DNA of 64,000 bases from an uncultured Eubacteriales bacterium (GTDB lineage Bacteria; Bacillota; Clostridia; Christensenellales; Borkfalkiaceae): assembly GCA_900542935.1 (NCBI GenBank), contig UQPN01000005.1, positions 1-64,000 of the forward strand, read 5' to 3'. Each line of letters begins with the position of its first letter. Within the stretch, counting starts at the first letter, position 1. A program made the position numbers and the translations under genes. This document shows, piece after piece, positions 8,382-16,674 of the stretch. The notes below the pieces were generated by a model. It searched no databases and was not told where the DNA came from. It saw nothing but the letters and a program-made list of their open reading frames with translations.

Positions 8382-8609
8382 CGTTTGCTTGCGGCTTGTA
8401 AAGTACCTTTCGCGGCATAAAGATTTATTCCACGGTGTACTTGACAACCCGCATTTCCGCTTGTCCTTTCGCCTTGCCGAAAGCAACTCAAAAGGATAGA
8501 CCTTTTCGGGTTGCTTTTCGGTAGGCTCATTTTACAATCGAAAACCGCGCACTTACCGTTACGGTTGTCATTGTTTCCTTTTGCCTCTGCAATCTAAAAG
8601 GATAGACCG
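8382..8609. repeat. Diverged direct repeat, copy B (non-coding)
   Basis: Partner of 11-248. The conserved hairpin is at 8477-8521 (CCGAAAGCAAC... with ...GTTGCTTTTCGG), with a one-base bulge relative to copy A, and the AAAAGGATAGACC motif again occurs twice. It fills most of the 317-base gap 8332-8648 between the 67-residue and 149-residue genes. A 63-residue frame on the minus strand here has no ribosome site and no start codon in the equivalent place of copy A, so I treat the region as non-coding. Confidence 0.8.
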
Positions 8610-8648
8610 AAAGGGGCGGTTTTTTCCCACCCCTTGAAAATACAATTT

Positions 8649-9098
8649 TTACGCCGTTTTTTCGGCAGTTGCTTTTCTGTTCAATTTTTTAAGTAAGTAT
8701 GCAAGTATAGATTTATCACTATCGCGGGCGGGCTTAATGCGGCATTTTAATTCGTCGCCGTCCTCGTCCACATTCGCAACTTCGTAAACCGTGTACGCGC
8801 GTACTTCGCCCGTATCGCCGTCAACCATTGTTTCGTCGTGCATAATAAGTTCGGCCGTGGGCTTAATGTCAAACACCATATCCAACACTTCGTAACCGCC
8901 TTGGTCGTATGCGTTGAAATCAACCTTTGTTTCGCGCCCGTTTACGCCTTTGCCGTGTACGGCATAGCCCCACATTTCGCGCCCGTCTTTCGCCGTGAAT
9001 TTTTCGCGTTCCACAATAAGCCGCTTTTCGGGCATTGCCGTTACTTCTGCCGCCGTGGTCGTGCTTTCCATTACTTTTACGTTCTTTTCGTTTGCCAT
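8649..9098 (-). CDS. Element protein, possible single-stranded-DNA-binding protein
   Basis: A 149-residue soluble protein. After a variable N-terminus, residues about 26-60 (RLIVEREKFTAKDGREMWGY) and 60-135 form an acidic, beta-rich domain ending in KSILAYLLKKLNRK. Size, position early in the operon and the strand pattern would suit an OB-fold single-stranded-DNA-binding protein, as filamentous phages carry (pV), but I cannot show this from motifs. AAGGAAAG precedes the ATG. Repeat copy B follows it. Confidence 0.4.
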   Translation of the reverse strand: MANEKNVKVMESTTTAAEVTAMPEKRLIVEREKFTAKDGREMWGYAVHGKGVNGRETKVDFNAYDQGGYEVLDMVFDIKPTAELIMHDETMVDGDTGEVRAYTVYEVANVDEDGDELKCRIKPARDSDKSILAYLLKKLNRKATAEKTA

Positions 9099-9277
9099 TT
9101 TTACTTTCCTTTACCGCTTGTCGCATACGGCACGCGTATTTTTTATTTACCTTTTCGGTATGGTCGGAAATAACGGAATTGCACCGCTTAAAACTCTTTT
9201 TCCGATAATGGCGGGAGTGGAGGTTGCCCCCCGCTTGTCGTATGCGCCGTAAGGAGCAAACGGCGCGGGAGTGGGCT

Positions 9278-9898
9278 TTATTCCTCTTGCATAAGCTCGT
9301 TACAGTCAACACACATTATCCGCACTTCTTTCGTAGCCCGTACCGAATTGCCGCATACGGGGCATACATACTTGCGAGTGCTTGAAGTTTTAACGCATTG
9401 ACCTTTCATAACGGGCAAACGGTATATAACGCTGTCGGAGTTGTCCTTGACAAATTCGTCAATCAATGCCGCCGTTTCGTCCGTTAATTCCGTGTGCGAC
9501 CAACCGATTGTTTGTACACACTCAACCGTCAAACCGTGCGTTTCGGCTATCTTTTTGAATAGTTTGTTATGGTAGTTGCCCGCGCGGGAAGTATCTTGCA
9601 TATTGTGAACGCTTGCGTATTGATGGCACATTTCGTGTATCATTGTTGCCGCTATCTGATTGATAGGACGGTTGAGCTGTTGCGCCGTCATATTCAGTTC
9701 GTGTTCGCCCTCGTCCTTGTCGTTCTCTTTCCAAACCTTTTTAACCGACCACCAACCGTTAGTTTTGTTGCGCTCGTCGCGTTGTACTGTTATGACGGGG
9801 CGGGTGAGTTCGCCGCCGAATAACTTTGCGTTGCAATAATCATATAGTTTTGCAAGGTAGTTGACCGTTTCAATGTACTTTTCCGTTCCGTCTTTCAT
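9278..9898 (-). CDS. SprT-like zinc metallopeptidase
   Basis: A 206-residue protein from the ATG at 9898, preferred because GAGGT lies 8 bases upstream; the alternative at 9904 is only 2 bases from it. The zinc-peptidase motif HEMCHQYA and the downstream GNYHNKLFKKIAETHG segment are typical of the SprT-like family. Near the C-terminus a zinc ribbon has CPVCG and CVDCN pairs. SprT-like proteins act on DNA-protein crosslinks in cellular organisms and are frequent on mobile elements of Clostridia. It is the first leftward gene of the element, with minus-strand terminator-like hairpins upstream (9961-10003 and twice in 10021-10120). Confidence 0.75.
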   Translation of the reverse strand: MKDGTEKYIETVNYLAKLYDYCNAKLFGGELTRPVITVQRDERNKTNGWWSVKKVWKENDKDEGEHELNMTAQQLNRPINQIAATMIHEMCHQYASVHNMQDTSRAGNYHNKLFKKIAETHGLTVECVQTIGWSHTELTDETAALIDEFVKDNSDSVIYRLPVMKGQCVKTSSTRKYVCPVCGNSVRATKEVRIMCVDCNELMQEE

Positions 9899-9960
9899 TT
9901 TCATTACCTCGTTTGTTTTATTTGCCCGTCAAGCCGTTAGCGCAGGCGTTTCGCTTTAAT

Positions 9961-10003
9961 AAAAAAATGGAGTAGAAGTCGCTTTCGCAATCTTCTATTC
10001 CAT
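9961..10003 (-). terminator. Leftward intrinsic terminator upstream of the element
   Basis: Read on the minus strand, ATGGAATAGAAG pairs with CTTCTACTCCAT around a short inner GC stem and is followed by seven T. It would stop leftward transcription entering from the right, so it insulates or attenuates the element's operon. It lies at the likely right edge of the element. Confidence 0.7.
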
Positions 10004-10020
10004 TATAAAACTTTACAGAT

Positions 10021-10120
10021 ATATGTTATAATATAAAAAATCCGCCTTGACGTTTGACGTCCGGCGGAAAATATGTTATAATATAAAAAATCCGCCTTGA
10101 CGTTTGACGTCCGGCGGAAA
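10021..10120. repeat. Perfect tandem duplication of a 50 bp unit
   Basis: 10021-10070 and 10071-10120 are identical. Each unit starts with ATATGTTATAATATAA, then a hairpin (TCCGCC ... GGCGGA). On the minus strand the hairpin is followed by six T, so each unit is also a leftward terminator. The exact identity implies a recent event. Confidence 0.97.
10054..10082 (+). promoter_or_regulatory. Promoter of the rhamnosidase gene, formed across the duplication
   Basis: TTGACG at 10054-10059 belongs to the first 50 bp unit and TATAAT at 10077-10082 to the second, with a spacer of exactly 17. The TATAAT of the first unit has no acceptable -35 box. The transcript would begin near 10089 and carry the second unit's hairpin just ahead of the ribosome site. 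Confidence 0.65.
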
Positions 10121-10132
10121 AACGGAGACGAT

Positions 10133-12862
10133 ATGACGGAAAACGAGAAGAAAAACGAACGTAACGTAATGTCAGGCGCGGAATTTATTTCCGCGCCCGA
10201 ATGCTATCTGAGCGCTCCGGAGAGCATGCCTTCTTCCGTATTGCCGCTCGGAGACTGGATTTCGCCCGTGCAGTATACGCGCTATTATCTGCGGCGGGAG
10301 GTTTTTCTTGAAAAACCCGTGGCGGTTGCCGAACTGGAATTTCAGAGCAGCCTGCCCGCGGATATATTTCTGGGCGACGAAGAAATTGGCGTGCAAAAAC
10401 AGGACGGCTGGTATCTGACGGGCGTGCATAACGTAACGACGGCGGTTCGGCGCGGCGTTAATTATCTGAGCGTGCGCGGATTTTTGTCCGATAACCCCGA
10501 ACATTTTATTATCGGCGTGCGCGGGTGCCTGAAAGTTACGTATACCGACGGGGAAACGGAATTGTTCGATACGAGCGACGGGTTTAAAAATTACGGCATG
10601 TGCGGGTTCTGGGAAAACGCCGAAACGCCGGGATGGCAGACCACGCCGCTGACGGAGGAACGCGCGATGAATCAAAGCCGTCTGCATCCGCGGCTTCGTG
10701 TGCGCGCCGTATATCTCAAAGGCGAATTCGAAACGGAAAAACCCGTAAAAAAAGCGGTGCTGTACGCGACGGCAAAGGGGCTGTACGTTCCGTACCTGAA
10801 CGGCAGGCGCGTATCGGACGCGCGTTTTTTGCCGGGTTCCGCGGAAGGCGTTACCGAATACCGCGCGTTTGACGTAACGGAATTTCTGCTCGGCGGCAAA
10901 AACGTTTTGGGCGCGGAACTGGGCAGCGGATTTTATAACAGCGAATCCTGGGGAAGTTTTTACAATCGGATTCCGGCACTGATGATGCGGCTGGAAATCG
11001 AGTATCGGGACGGAGAAACGTACGATTTTTGTACGGACAAAAACTGGCGGGTGCACGCTTCGCCGCGGACGGAAAACGATATTCAATTCGGGGAGAGGTA
11101 CGACGCGCGGCAGGAAAACGGAAATCCGTTTGCGGGCGCCGCCGACGAAACGTGGGGGTATGCCGAAGAACGCCGATTTGAAGAGAAGCCGTTCGCCGCG
11201 CAGAATTATCCGCCCGTCCGCATAAAAAGCGTAGTTTCCGCGAAAAAAATGTTTACGCTTGCCGACGGTTCCGTGTGCTATGATTTCGGGACGAATTCTT
11301 CGGGCAGAGTGAAACTTACGCTGAAAAACACCGTGCGCGGAGAACGGGTGCTTATCCGCTACTGCGAGGAAACGGAACTTTCGGAACGCGGCTGCGAAGC
11401 GAACGTTACGGAATACGGCGACGTGTTTTTTTACGGCGATACGCTGGCGACGGGGCGGGCTTGTTACGGGGCGCGGAATATCGACGTTTATATCTGCCGC
11501 GGAGACGCAGAGGAAACGTATATTCCCGAATTTACGTTTACCGGATTCCGTTATGTGTATGTTTCCGGATACAGCGGCGTTTACGGAAAAGACGCCGTGC
11601 AAAAAGCGGAAATGTACAGCGACCTTGCGCAAACCGGCGTTTTTAAAGCGGGACACGCGGGGCTGGAGCGGATTTTTGACGCGGTGATGCGTTCGTATCG
11701 TTCGAATACCGTAACCGCGCCGACGGATTGCCCCACGCGCGAAAAGAATTTCTGGAACGGCGATTTGCAGGCGTTTATCAATACCGCCTGCTGGTATACG
11801 GATAACAATCTGTTTCTGGAGCGCTGGACGGAAGCGGGGCGGAAAATGGGCGGCGACGACACGTACGGCTGGGGCGACGAAGATTACGTTACGCCGCTTA
11901 CGCTGTACCGTTTTTACGAGAATACGGACGTAGTGCTTTCGAAATACGAAAAAGTGCGGAAACTGATTTCCGTGCGTAAAAAACAGGTGGCGCCGGGCGA
12001 CGTTCTGCCGTCGGTAAACACGGTTACTTACGGCGACCATAAAGCGGGAAAGCGCGTTCCTGACGATTTTTTCTGCGCGGCGTATTATTGCCGTATGTTC
12101 GCGTGCGTTGCCCGCATGGCGGAAATCGCGGGGAAAACGCAGGACGCGGCAACGTACCGCGACGAATTCGAAAAAGCCCGCAAAGCGTTCAATGCGAAAT
12201 ATTATTTGCCGGAAAAACACGATTATACCCCCGGAAATCAGGGCGGAATCGTATATCCCGTGGCGTTCGGAATTGCGGAACCGCAAGAGATACAAAGTCT
12301 TGCCGATACGTTACACGGGTACGTTGTTGCGGACGGGTACCGTTTTCAGACGGGATTTATGTCCACGGAGTTTATTCCGGGAATTTTGTGCGATAACGGG
12401 TATGCGGCGGACGCGCTGAAAATGATGACGAACAAGGAATATCCCTCTTTGCTGAATATGATAGACACGGCGGGGTGCGGTACGACGACGGAATCGTGGG
12501 AAGCGCGCGTGGGCAGGGGAGATTCGCTGAATCACTATGCCGTGGGCAATGCGACGCGCTGGTTCTTCGAATACCTCGGCGGAATCAAGCCCGTGAAAGC
12601 GGGATTTGAAGAAATCGTTATCAAGCCGTATTTTTTCAAGGAGCTGAAAAACGCTTACGTTTCCTATAAAAGCGTGCGCGGAGCGATCGTATCGGCGTGG
12701 GAGTATAATGAGGAGGACGACACGTTTACCTGGACGGTAACGATTCCGGAAGGGATTGCCGCGCGGATTGAACTTCCGCACGGAATGAGGCGGACGGGCG
12801 GCGCGGAGATAGGAGCGGCGCAAAGCGGAACGATGACGACGATCGTTTCGGAAATATCGTAA
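10133..12862 (+). CDS. GH78-family alpha-L-rhamnosidase
   Basis: A 909-residue protein from the ATG at 10133, chosen because GGAG lies 5 bases upstream; a longer frame from 10097 would run through the duplicated unit. It removes terminal L-rhamnose from glycans or glycosides. The N-terminal beta-sandwich domains (WISP..YTRYYLRREV; later AKGLYVPYLNGRRV and FGERYDARQE) precede a six-hairpin barrel with the GH78 hallmark APTDCPTREKNFWNGD, where the family usually has DCPTRDER-GWTGD. Acidic residues follow in WGDEDYV and TTESWEA, then LNHYAVGNATRWFFEYLGGI. There is no signal peptide, so it acts on imported substrate. It stands alone, ahead of adenine deaminase. Confidence 0.88.
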   Translation: MTENEKKNERNVMSGAEFISAPECYLSAPESMPSSVLPLGDWISPVQYTRYYLRREVFLEKPVAVAELEFQSSLPADIFLGDEEIGVQKQDGWYLTGVHNVTTAVRRGVNYLSVRGFLSDNPEHFIIGVRGCLKVTYTDGETELFDTSDGFKNYGMCGFWENAETPGWQTTPLTEERAMNQSRLHPRLRVRAVYLKGEFETEKPVKKAVLYATAKGLYVPYLNGRRVSDARFLPGSAEGVTEYRAFDVTEFLLGGKNVLGAELGSGFYNSESWGSFYNRIPALMMRLEIEYRDGETYDFCTDKNWRVHASPRTENDIQFGERYDARQENGNPFAGAADETWGYAEERRFEEKPFAAQNYPPVRIKSVVSAKKMFTLADGSVCYDFGTNSSGRVKLTLKNTVRGERVLIRYCEETELSERGCEANVTEYGDVFFYGDTLATGRACYGARNIDVYICRGDAEETYIPEFTFTGFRYVYVSGYSGVYGKDAVQKAEMYSDLAQTGVFKAGHAGLERIFDAVMRSYRSNTVTAPTDCPTREKNFWNGDLQAFINTACWYTDNNLFLERWTEAGRKMGGDDTYGWGDEDYVTPLTLYRFYENTDVVLSKYEKVRKLISVRKKQVAPGDVLPSVNTVTYGDHKAGKRVPDDFFCAAYYCRMFACVARMAEIAGKTQDAATYRDEFEKARKAFNAKYYLPEKHDYTPGNQGGIVYPVAFGIAEPQEIQSLADTLHGYVVADGYRFQTGFMSTEFIPGILCDNGYAADALKMMTNKEYPSLLNMIDTAGCGTTTESWEARVGRGDSLNHYAVGNATRWFFEYLGGIKPVKAGFEEIVIKPYFFKELKNAYVSYKSVRGAIVSAWEYNEEDDTFTWTVTIPEGIAARIELPHGMRRTGGAEIGAAQSGTMTTIVSEIS

Positions 12863-12988
12863 GCGCACAGAAAAATAAAAGAAAGCGGCGGCGGGCGGAT
12901 GATGCGCCTGTCGTTGTTTTTTACAGGAAAGTTTTACGGATTTTTTATGAAAATTCGCGGAAAATACATTTTTTCGGGCTTCGGAAAT

Positions 12989-13017
12989 TTGCCAAAACAA
13001 AAAAATAAGAGTATAAT
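12989..13017 (+). promoter_or_regulatory. Promoter of adenine deaminase gene
   Basis: TTGCCA at 12989-12994, a 17-base spacer and TATAAT at 13012-13017. The predicted start near 13024 leaves only about 28 bases of leader, too short for a purine riboswitch. Confidence 0.8.
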
Positions 13018-13051
13018 ACAGGTATCATTCTATTTTACTTCGGAGGCAACC

Positions 13052-14839
13052 ATGATAAACACGTTCTGTAAATTTCCGCTTTGGGAATGTACCCGCAAGC
13101 TTTCTGCCGTAGCGCTCGGCAGAGAAAAAGCCGACCTTGTCATCAAAAACGCAAAACTGATCAACGTATGCACGCATGAGATTCTCGAAGGGTACGACGT
13201 AGCCGTATCGATGGGCAGAATCGCCGCGATCGGCGACGTTTCCGCTTCGGTGGGCGAAAATACGAAAGTCGTCGACGGAACGGGCAAATATCTGGCTCCG
13301 GCGTTTATGGACGGGCACATGCACATCGAATCTTCCATGCTGACGGCGGGAGAGTATGCGCGGGCGGTGATTCCGCACGGAACGAGCGGCATCTTTTTCG
13401 ACCCGCACGAAATATGCAACGTGAAAGGGCTTGAAGGCGTGAAATGTATGCTGAAAGACGCGGAAACGACGCCGTTGAAAGCCATGCTGACGACGCCTTC
13501 CTGCGTGCCCGCGGTGCCCGGCTTCGAAGATACGGGTTCCGAAATTCACCCCGCGGACGTTGCGGAAACGATGAAGTGGAAGGAATGCGCGGGGCTCGGA
13601 GAAATGATGAATTTCCCCGGCATCGTCAATTCGGATAAACACACGCACGATATCGTGGGCGAAACGCTGAAAGCGGGAAAGACGGTTACGGGACATTTTT
13701 CGATTCCGGAAACGGGCGCGATGATGAACGCGTATATCGCCGCGGGAATTTCCTGCTGCCACGAATCCACGACGGAGCAGTCCGCGCTGGAAAAGATGCG
13801 CAGAGGCATGTACGCGCAGCTTCGCGAAGGATCTGCCTGGCACGATCTGGAAGAAGTGGGCAAGGCGGTAACGAAACATAGCGTGGAAAGCCGTTTCGCG
13901 TGCCTTGTTACGGACGATTCGCATCCGCACACGCTGGTAAGCAGCGGACATCTCGATCATCTGGTGCGGCGCGCGGTGGAAGAGGGATTCGACCCCGTAA
14001 CGGCGATTCAGATGGTAACCATAAACACCGCCGAGTGCTTCGGGCTGGCGGCGGAGCTCGGTTCGATTACGCCTTCGAAATGCGCGGATATGGTGCTGAT
14101 TTCCGATCTGGAAAAGTGCGTGGTGGACGAGGTGTTCATCGACGGCGAACTTGTTGCCGAGAAGGGAAAAACGCTTTTCGAAAGAGGCAAATATTCCTAT
14201 CCCGAAGAGTACAGACATTCGGTGAATCTGGATAAAATCGACGAAAGCGCGTTGAAAATCGCGGCGGAAGGCACCGTAAAAGCGCACGTGATAGAAGTGA
14301 TTCCCGCAAAGACGAGCACAGTGGATAAAACGGTGGAAATGACGGCTGTGAACGGCGAACTGAAAGCCGACCCCGCGAGAGATATTATGAAAGCCTGCGT
14401 GTTTGAACGGCATCACAGAACGGGCAACGTAGGCAAAGGGTTTATCAGCGGCTTCGGAATCAAAGACGGCGCCCTTGCGCAGACGGTGGCGCACGACGCG
14501 CATAACCTGCTGGTGGTGGGTACGAACGACAGCGATATGGCGATTGCGGTAAACACGCTGATCGATTGCGGCGGCGGGCTGGTTGCCGTGAAGAACGGGA
14601 AAATTCTTGGTCTGCTGGAATTGCCCGTGGCGGGACTGATGAACGACGTTCCCGTGGAAGAAATGGAAGAAAAAGTGAAAGTGCTGGAAAACGCATGGAA
14701 AGAATTGGGCTGCACGCTGCCTTCGCCGTTCATGACGATGTCTATCGTGTCGCTTGCCTGCCTGCCCGAAGTGAGAATTACGGACAGAGGACTTGTAGAT
14801 TGCAGAACGTTTAAATTCCTCGACCTGATTGAAAAATAA
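13052..14839 (+). CDS. ade: Adenine deaminase
   Basis: A 595-residue protein from the ATG at 13052, preceded by GGAGG at 13042-13046. A longer frame from 12899 would translate through the promoter and is rejected. It deaminates adenine to hypoxanthine in purine salvage. Amidohydrolase metal motifs are clear: MDGHMHIESSM for the first histidines, and HGTSGIFFDPHEICNV. Further conserved blocks are GHFSIPE, CCHESTTEQ, LVTDDSHPHTL and the C-terminal adenine deaminase domain with NLLVVGTNDSDMA and LPSPFMTMS. Length matches the family (about 570-600). It is monocistronic, with its own promoter and a strong terminator shared with the convergent EAL gene. Confidence 0.95.
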   Translation: MINTFCKFPLWECTRKLSAVALGREKADLVIKNAKLINVCTHEILEGYDVAVSMGRIAAIGDVSASVGENTKVVDGTGKYLAPAFMDGHMHIESSMLTAGEYARAVIPHGTSGIFFDPHEICNVKGLEGVKCMLKDAETTPLKAMLTTPSCVPAVPGFEDTGSEIHPADVAETMKWKECAGLGEMMNFPGIVNSDKHTHDIVGETLKAGKTVTGHFSIPETGAMMNAYIAAGISCCHESTTEQSALEKMRRGMYAQLREGSAWHDLEEVGKAVTKHSVESRFACLVTDDSHPHTLVSSGHLDHLVRRAVEEGFDPVTAIQMVTINTAECFGLAAELGSITPSKCADMVLISDLEKCVVDEVFIDGELVAEKGKTLFERGKYSYPEEYRHSVNLDKIDESALKIAAEGTVKAHVIEVIPAKTSTVDKTVEMTAVNGELKADPARDIMKACVFERHHRTGNVGKGFISGFGIKDGALAQTVAHDAHNLLVVGTNDSDMAIAVNTLIDCGGGLVAVKNGKILGLLELPVAGLMNDVPVEEMEEKVKVLENAWKELGCTLPSPFMTMSIVSLACLPEVRITDRGLVDCRTFKFLDLIEK

Positions 14840-14865
14840 GCTTTGAAAACAGAGAATACGAAAAA

Positions 14866-14903
14866 CGCCCGCGGGAAGCTTACTTCCCGCGGGCGAGGTT
14901 TTT
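14866..14903. terminator. Bidirectional terminator between ade and the EAL gene
   Basis: A perfect 13 bp GC-rich stem (CGCCCGCGGGAAG with CTTCCCGCGGGCG, loop CTTA) spans 14866-14895. T runs follow on both strands (14899-14903 on plus; complement of 14861-14865 on minus). Confidence 0.92.
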
Positions 14904-14922
14904 ATAGGGGTTGCGCAGACAT

Positions 14923-16665
14923 TCAGAGGTTCGGCAGGGAAGTTTTTCCGAGAAGAAGATTGCCGAAATCTTCCGCGCGCATCGGTTTGGCAAAATAATA
15001 GCCCTGCATTTCTTCGCAGCCGAACGAAAGCAGCATATCCGCCTGCTCTTTCGTTTCCACGCCTTCGGCAATCACGGGCACGCCGAGATTTAAAGACATT
15101 TGTATCACGGACGAAAGAATGATTTTCCCTTTGGCGGCGTTGCAGGATTGCGAAAGAAATTTCATATCCAGCTTCAGTTTATCGAAGTTCATGTCTTTCA
15201 GCGAATTCAAAGAGGAATAGCCGGCGCCGAAATCGTCGATTTCTACGGCGAAACCGCGTTCGCGCAGCGCGGCGACTTCTTTATGAAGGCATTCGCCGTC
15301 CTGCATGTACGCGCTCTCCGTAATTTCGAGGCGCAGTCGTTCGCGCGGAACGCCGTATTTTTCCACGATGTTTTCCATTTCGCCCGAAAACAGAGGGTTC
15401 AGCACGTCTTTTCGCGAAAGATTTACCGAAACGGTGAACGGAGATTCGGGCAGAATATCCAGCCAGCTGCGCATATATTCGCACGTTTTTTGAATGACGT
15501 ACAAATCTACTTTGCCGATATAATTGCTTTTTTCAAGCAACGGAATAAATTCCGCGGGCGAAAGGAAGCCGCGCGTGTGGTGCCGCCACCGTACCAGCGC
15601 TTCGGCGCCGAAAAATCTGTGGTGCGCGTAATCTACCTGCGGCTGAAACCACACTTCGAATTCTTCGTTGCCGATTGCCGTTTCGGCATCCTTTAAAAGT
15701 TGCAGGCGTTCCGTTTCGCGATCGAGCATGCCGTGTTCGTAATAGCCTATGCGCTTGTTCATATCGCTTTCGATTTCCTGCAGAGCCAGCTGCGCTTTGT
15801 ACGACATTGAGGAGGGATTTTTATCGTCCTCGAATAAATTGTATACGCCCATGTGCATGTTGATGGGAATACTTAAATTATACGAGCTGAAACACTGCAC
15901 GAAGTTATTATAACAATCGGGCACGGATATGCCGTCGTCGGCGCAGAACCGGGCGAAGCGGTCGTCGTTCAAATGCGCGGAAAACGAATCCGGCGTATTG
16001 TATCTCTTCATATATTTGCCGATGTCGCGAAGCAGGCGGTCGGAAAGCTCGTACCCGTAAACGCCGTTGATGTCTTTGAAATAATCCAGATCGTAAAGGT
16101 GAAACCGGTACCGCCTGCCGGGGTGATCGGCGATCCATTCTTCGATGCGTTTGTAAAACCCCGCAGAGTTGTAAATGCCCGTGAGGGGATCGATTTCGCC
16201 GGATATCAGCTTTGTTACGTCTTCGGCGAATATTATAATGCGCTCTTTCGATTCGTCCTCATATTCGAAAGAAACGCGTATGTAAACGCGGTTGCCGTCC
16301 GCGTCGGGTATGTAGAAATCCGCTTCGTAAGCGCTGCGGTTTTCCAGTTCGCTTTTCAGCGATTCGAACGTCAGCTTCCGGAGCGTGGCTTCCGGCTGAT
16401 CGCGGCATAATTTTTCGCGTATGACGCGCGACGCTTCTTCGTTGTAAAAGCCGCCGTCCGGGTTTATATATTCCGAGATTTTCCCCGTGAGCTGCTCGTC
16501 GTAAACGCCGAGTTTCTGCGTTTTACAATCGATATACACCACGCCGAGAAAACGTTCGCGGAACAATCTTCTGAGCAGTACTTCTTTTTTCCGGAACCAT
16601 TTTTTCAGCAGCGCTTCTTCTTTCTGCCGATTGTTTAATTGCGTGTCGCTGTCTTGTGCGCTCAT
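14923..16665 (-). CDS. Cytoplasmic GGDEF(degenerate)-EAL c-di-GMP phosphodiesterase
   Basis: A 580-residue protein with no membrane segment. An N-terminal PAS-like region (about 40-155) is followed by a GGDEF domain starting IDPLTGIYN (about 158). Its active loop is LNDDRF (232-237) instead of GGDEF, so it cannot make c-di-GMP but may bind GTP. The EAL domain is intact: EALVRW (355-360), VNLSRKDV, LEITESAY, EIDDFGAGYSSL, KLKLD, AEGVETKEQ and QGYYFAKP. It should cleave c-di-GMP to pGpG. AGAGGT overlaps the end of the upstream cyclase gene, and the two are 9 bases apart: an enzyme pair of opposite activity in one operon, divergent from the c-di-GMP-sensing fibre operon. Confidence 0.9.
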   Translation of the reverse strand: MSAQDSDTQLNNRQKEEALLKKWFRKKEVLLRRLFRERFLGVVYIDCKTQKLGVYDEQLTGKISEYINPDGGFYNEEASRVIREKLCRDQPEATLRKLTFESLKSELENRSAYEADFYIPDADGNRVYIRVSFEYEDESKERIIIFAEDVTKLISGEIDPLTGIYNSAGFYKRIEEWIADHPGRRYRFHLYDLDYFKDINGVYGYELSDRLLRDIGKYMKRYNTPDSFSAHLNDDRFARFCADDGISVPDCYNNFVQCFSSYNLSIPINMHMGVYNLFEDDKNPSSMSYKAQLALQEIESDMNKRIGYYEHGMLDRETERLQLLKDAETAIGNEEFEVWFQPQVDYAHHRFFGAEALVRWRHHTRGFLSPAEFIPLLEKSNYIGKVDLYVIQKTCEYMRSWLDILPESPFTVSVNLSRKDVLNPLFSGEMENIVEKYGVPRERLRLEITESAYMQDGECLHKEVAALRERGFAVEIDDFGAGYSSLNSLKDMNFDKLKLDMKFLSQSCNAAKGKIILSSVIQMSLNLGVPVIAEGVETKEQADMLLSFGCEEMQGYYFAKPMRAEDFGNLLLGKTSLPNL

Positions 16666-16674
16666 AACTACCTC

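Noticed and set aside
8339..8530. 63-residue frame on the minus strand in repeat copy B
   Set aside because: No ribosome site, and the start codon is not present at the equivalent place in copy A; the conserved hairpin explains the region better.
10021..10040. dif/XerCD-type attachment site for the element
   Set aside because: ATATGTTATAATAT is AT-rich but does not match both recombinase arms, and the left end of the element is outside the window.
10172..12295. 707-residue open frame opposite the rhamnosidase
   Set aside because: Arg/Phe/His-rich shadow of a GC-skewed coding strand; no motifs, no start signal, and the plus-strand gene is clear.
13018..13051. Purine riboswitch before adenine deaminase
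   Set aside because: The leader after the promoter is only about 28 bases and shows no aptamer motifs.
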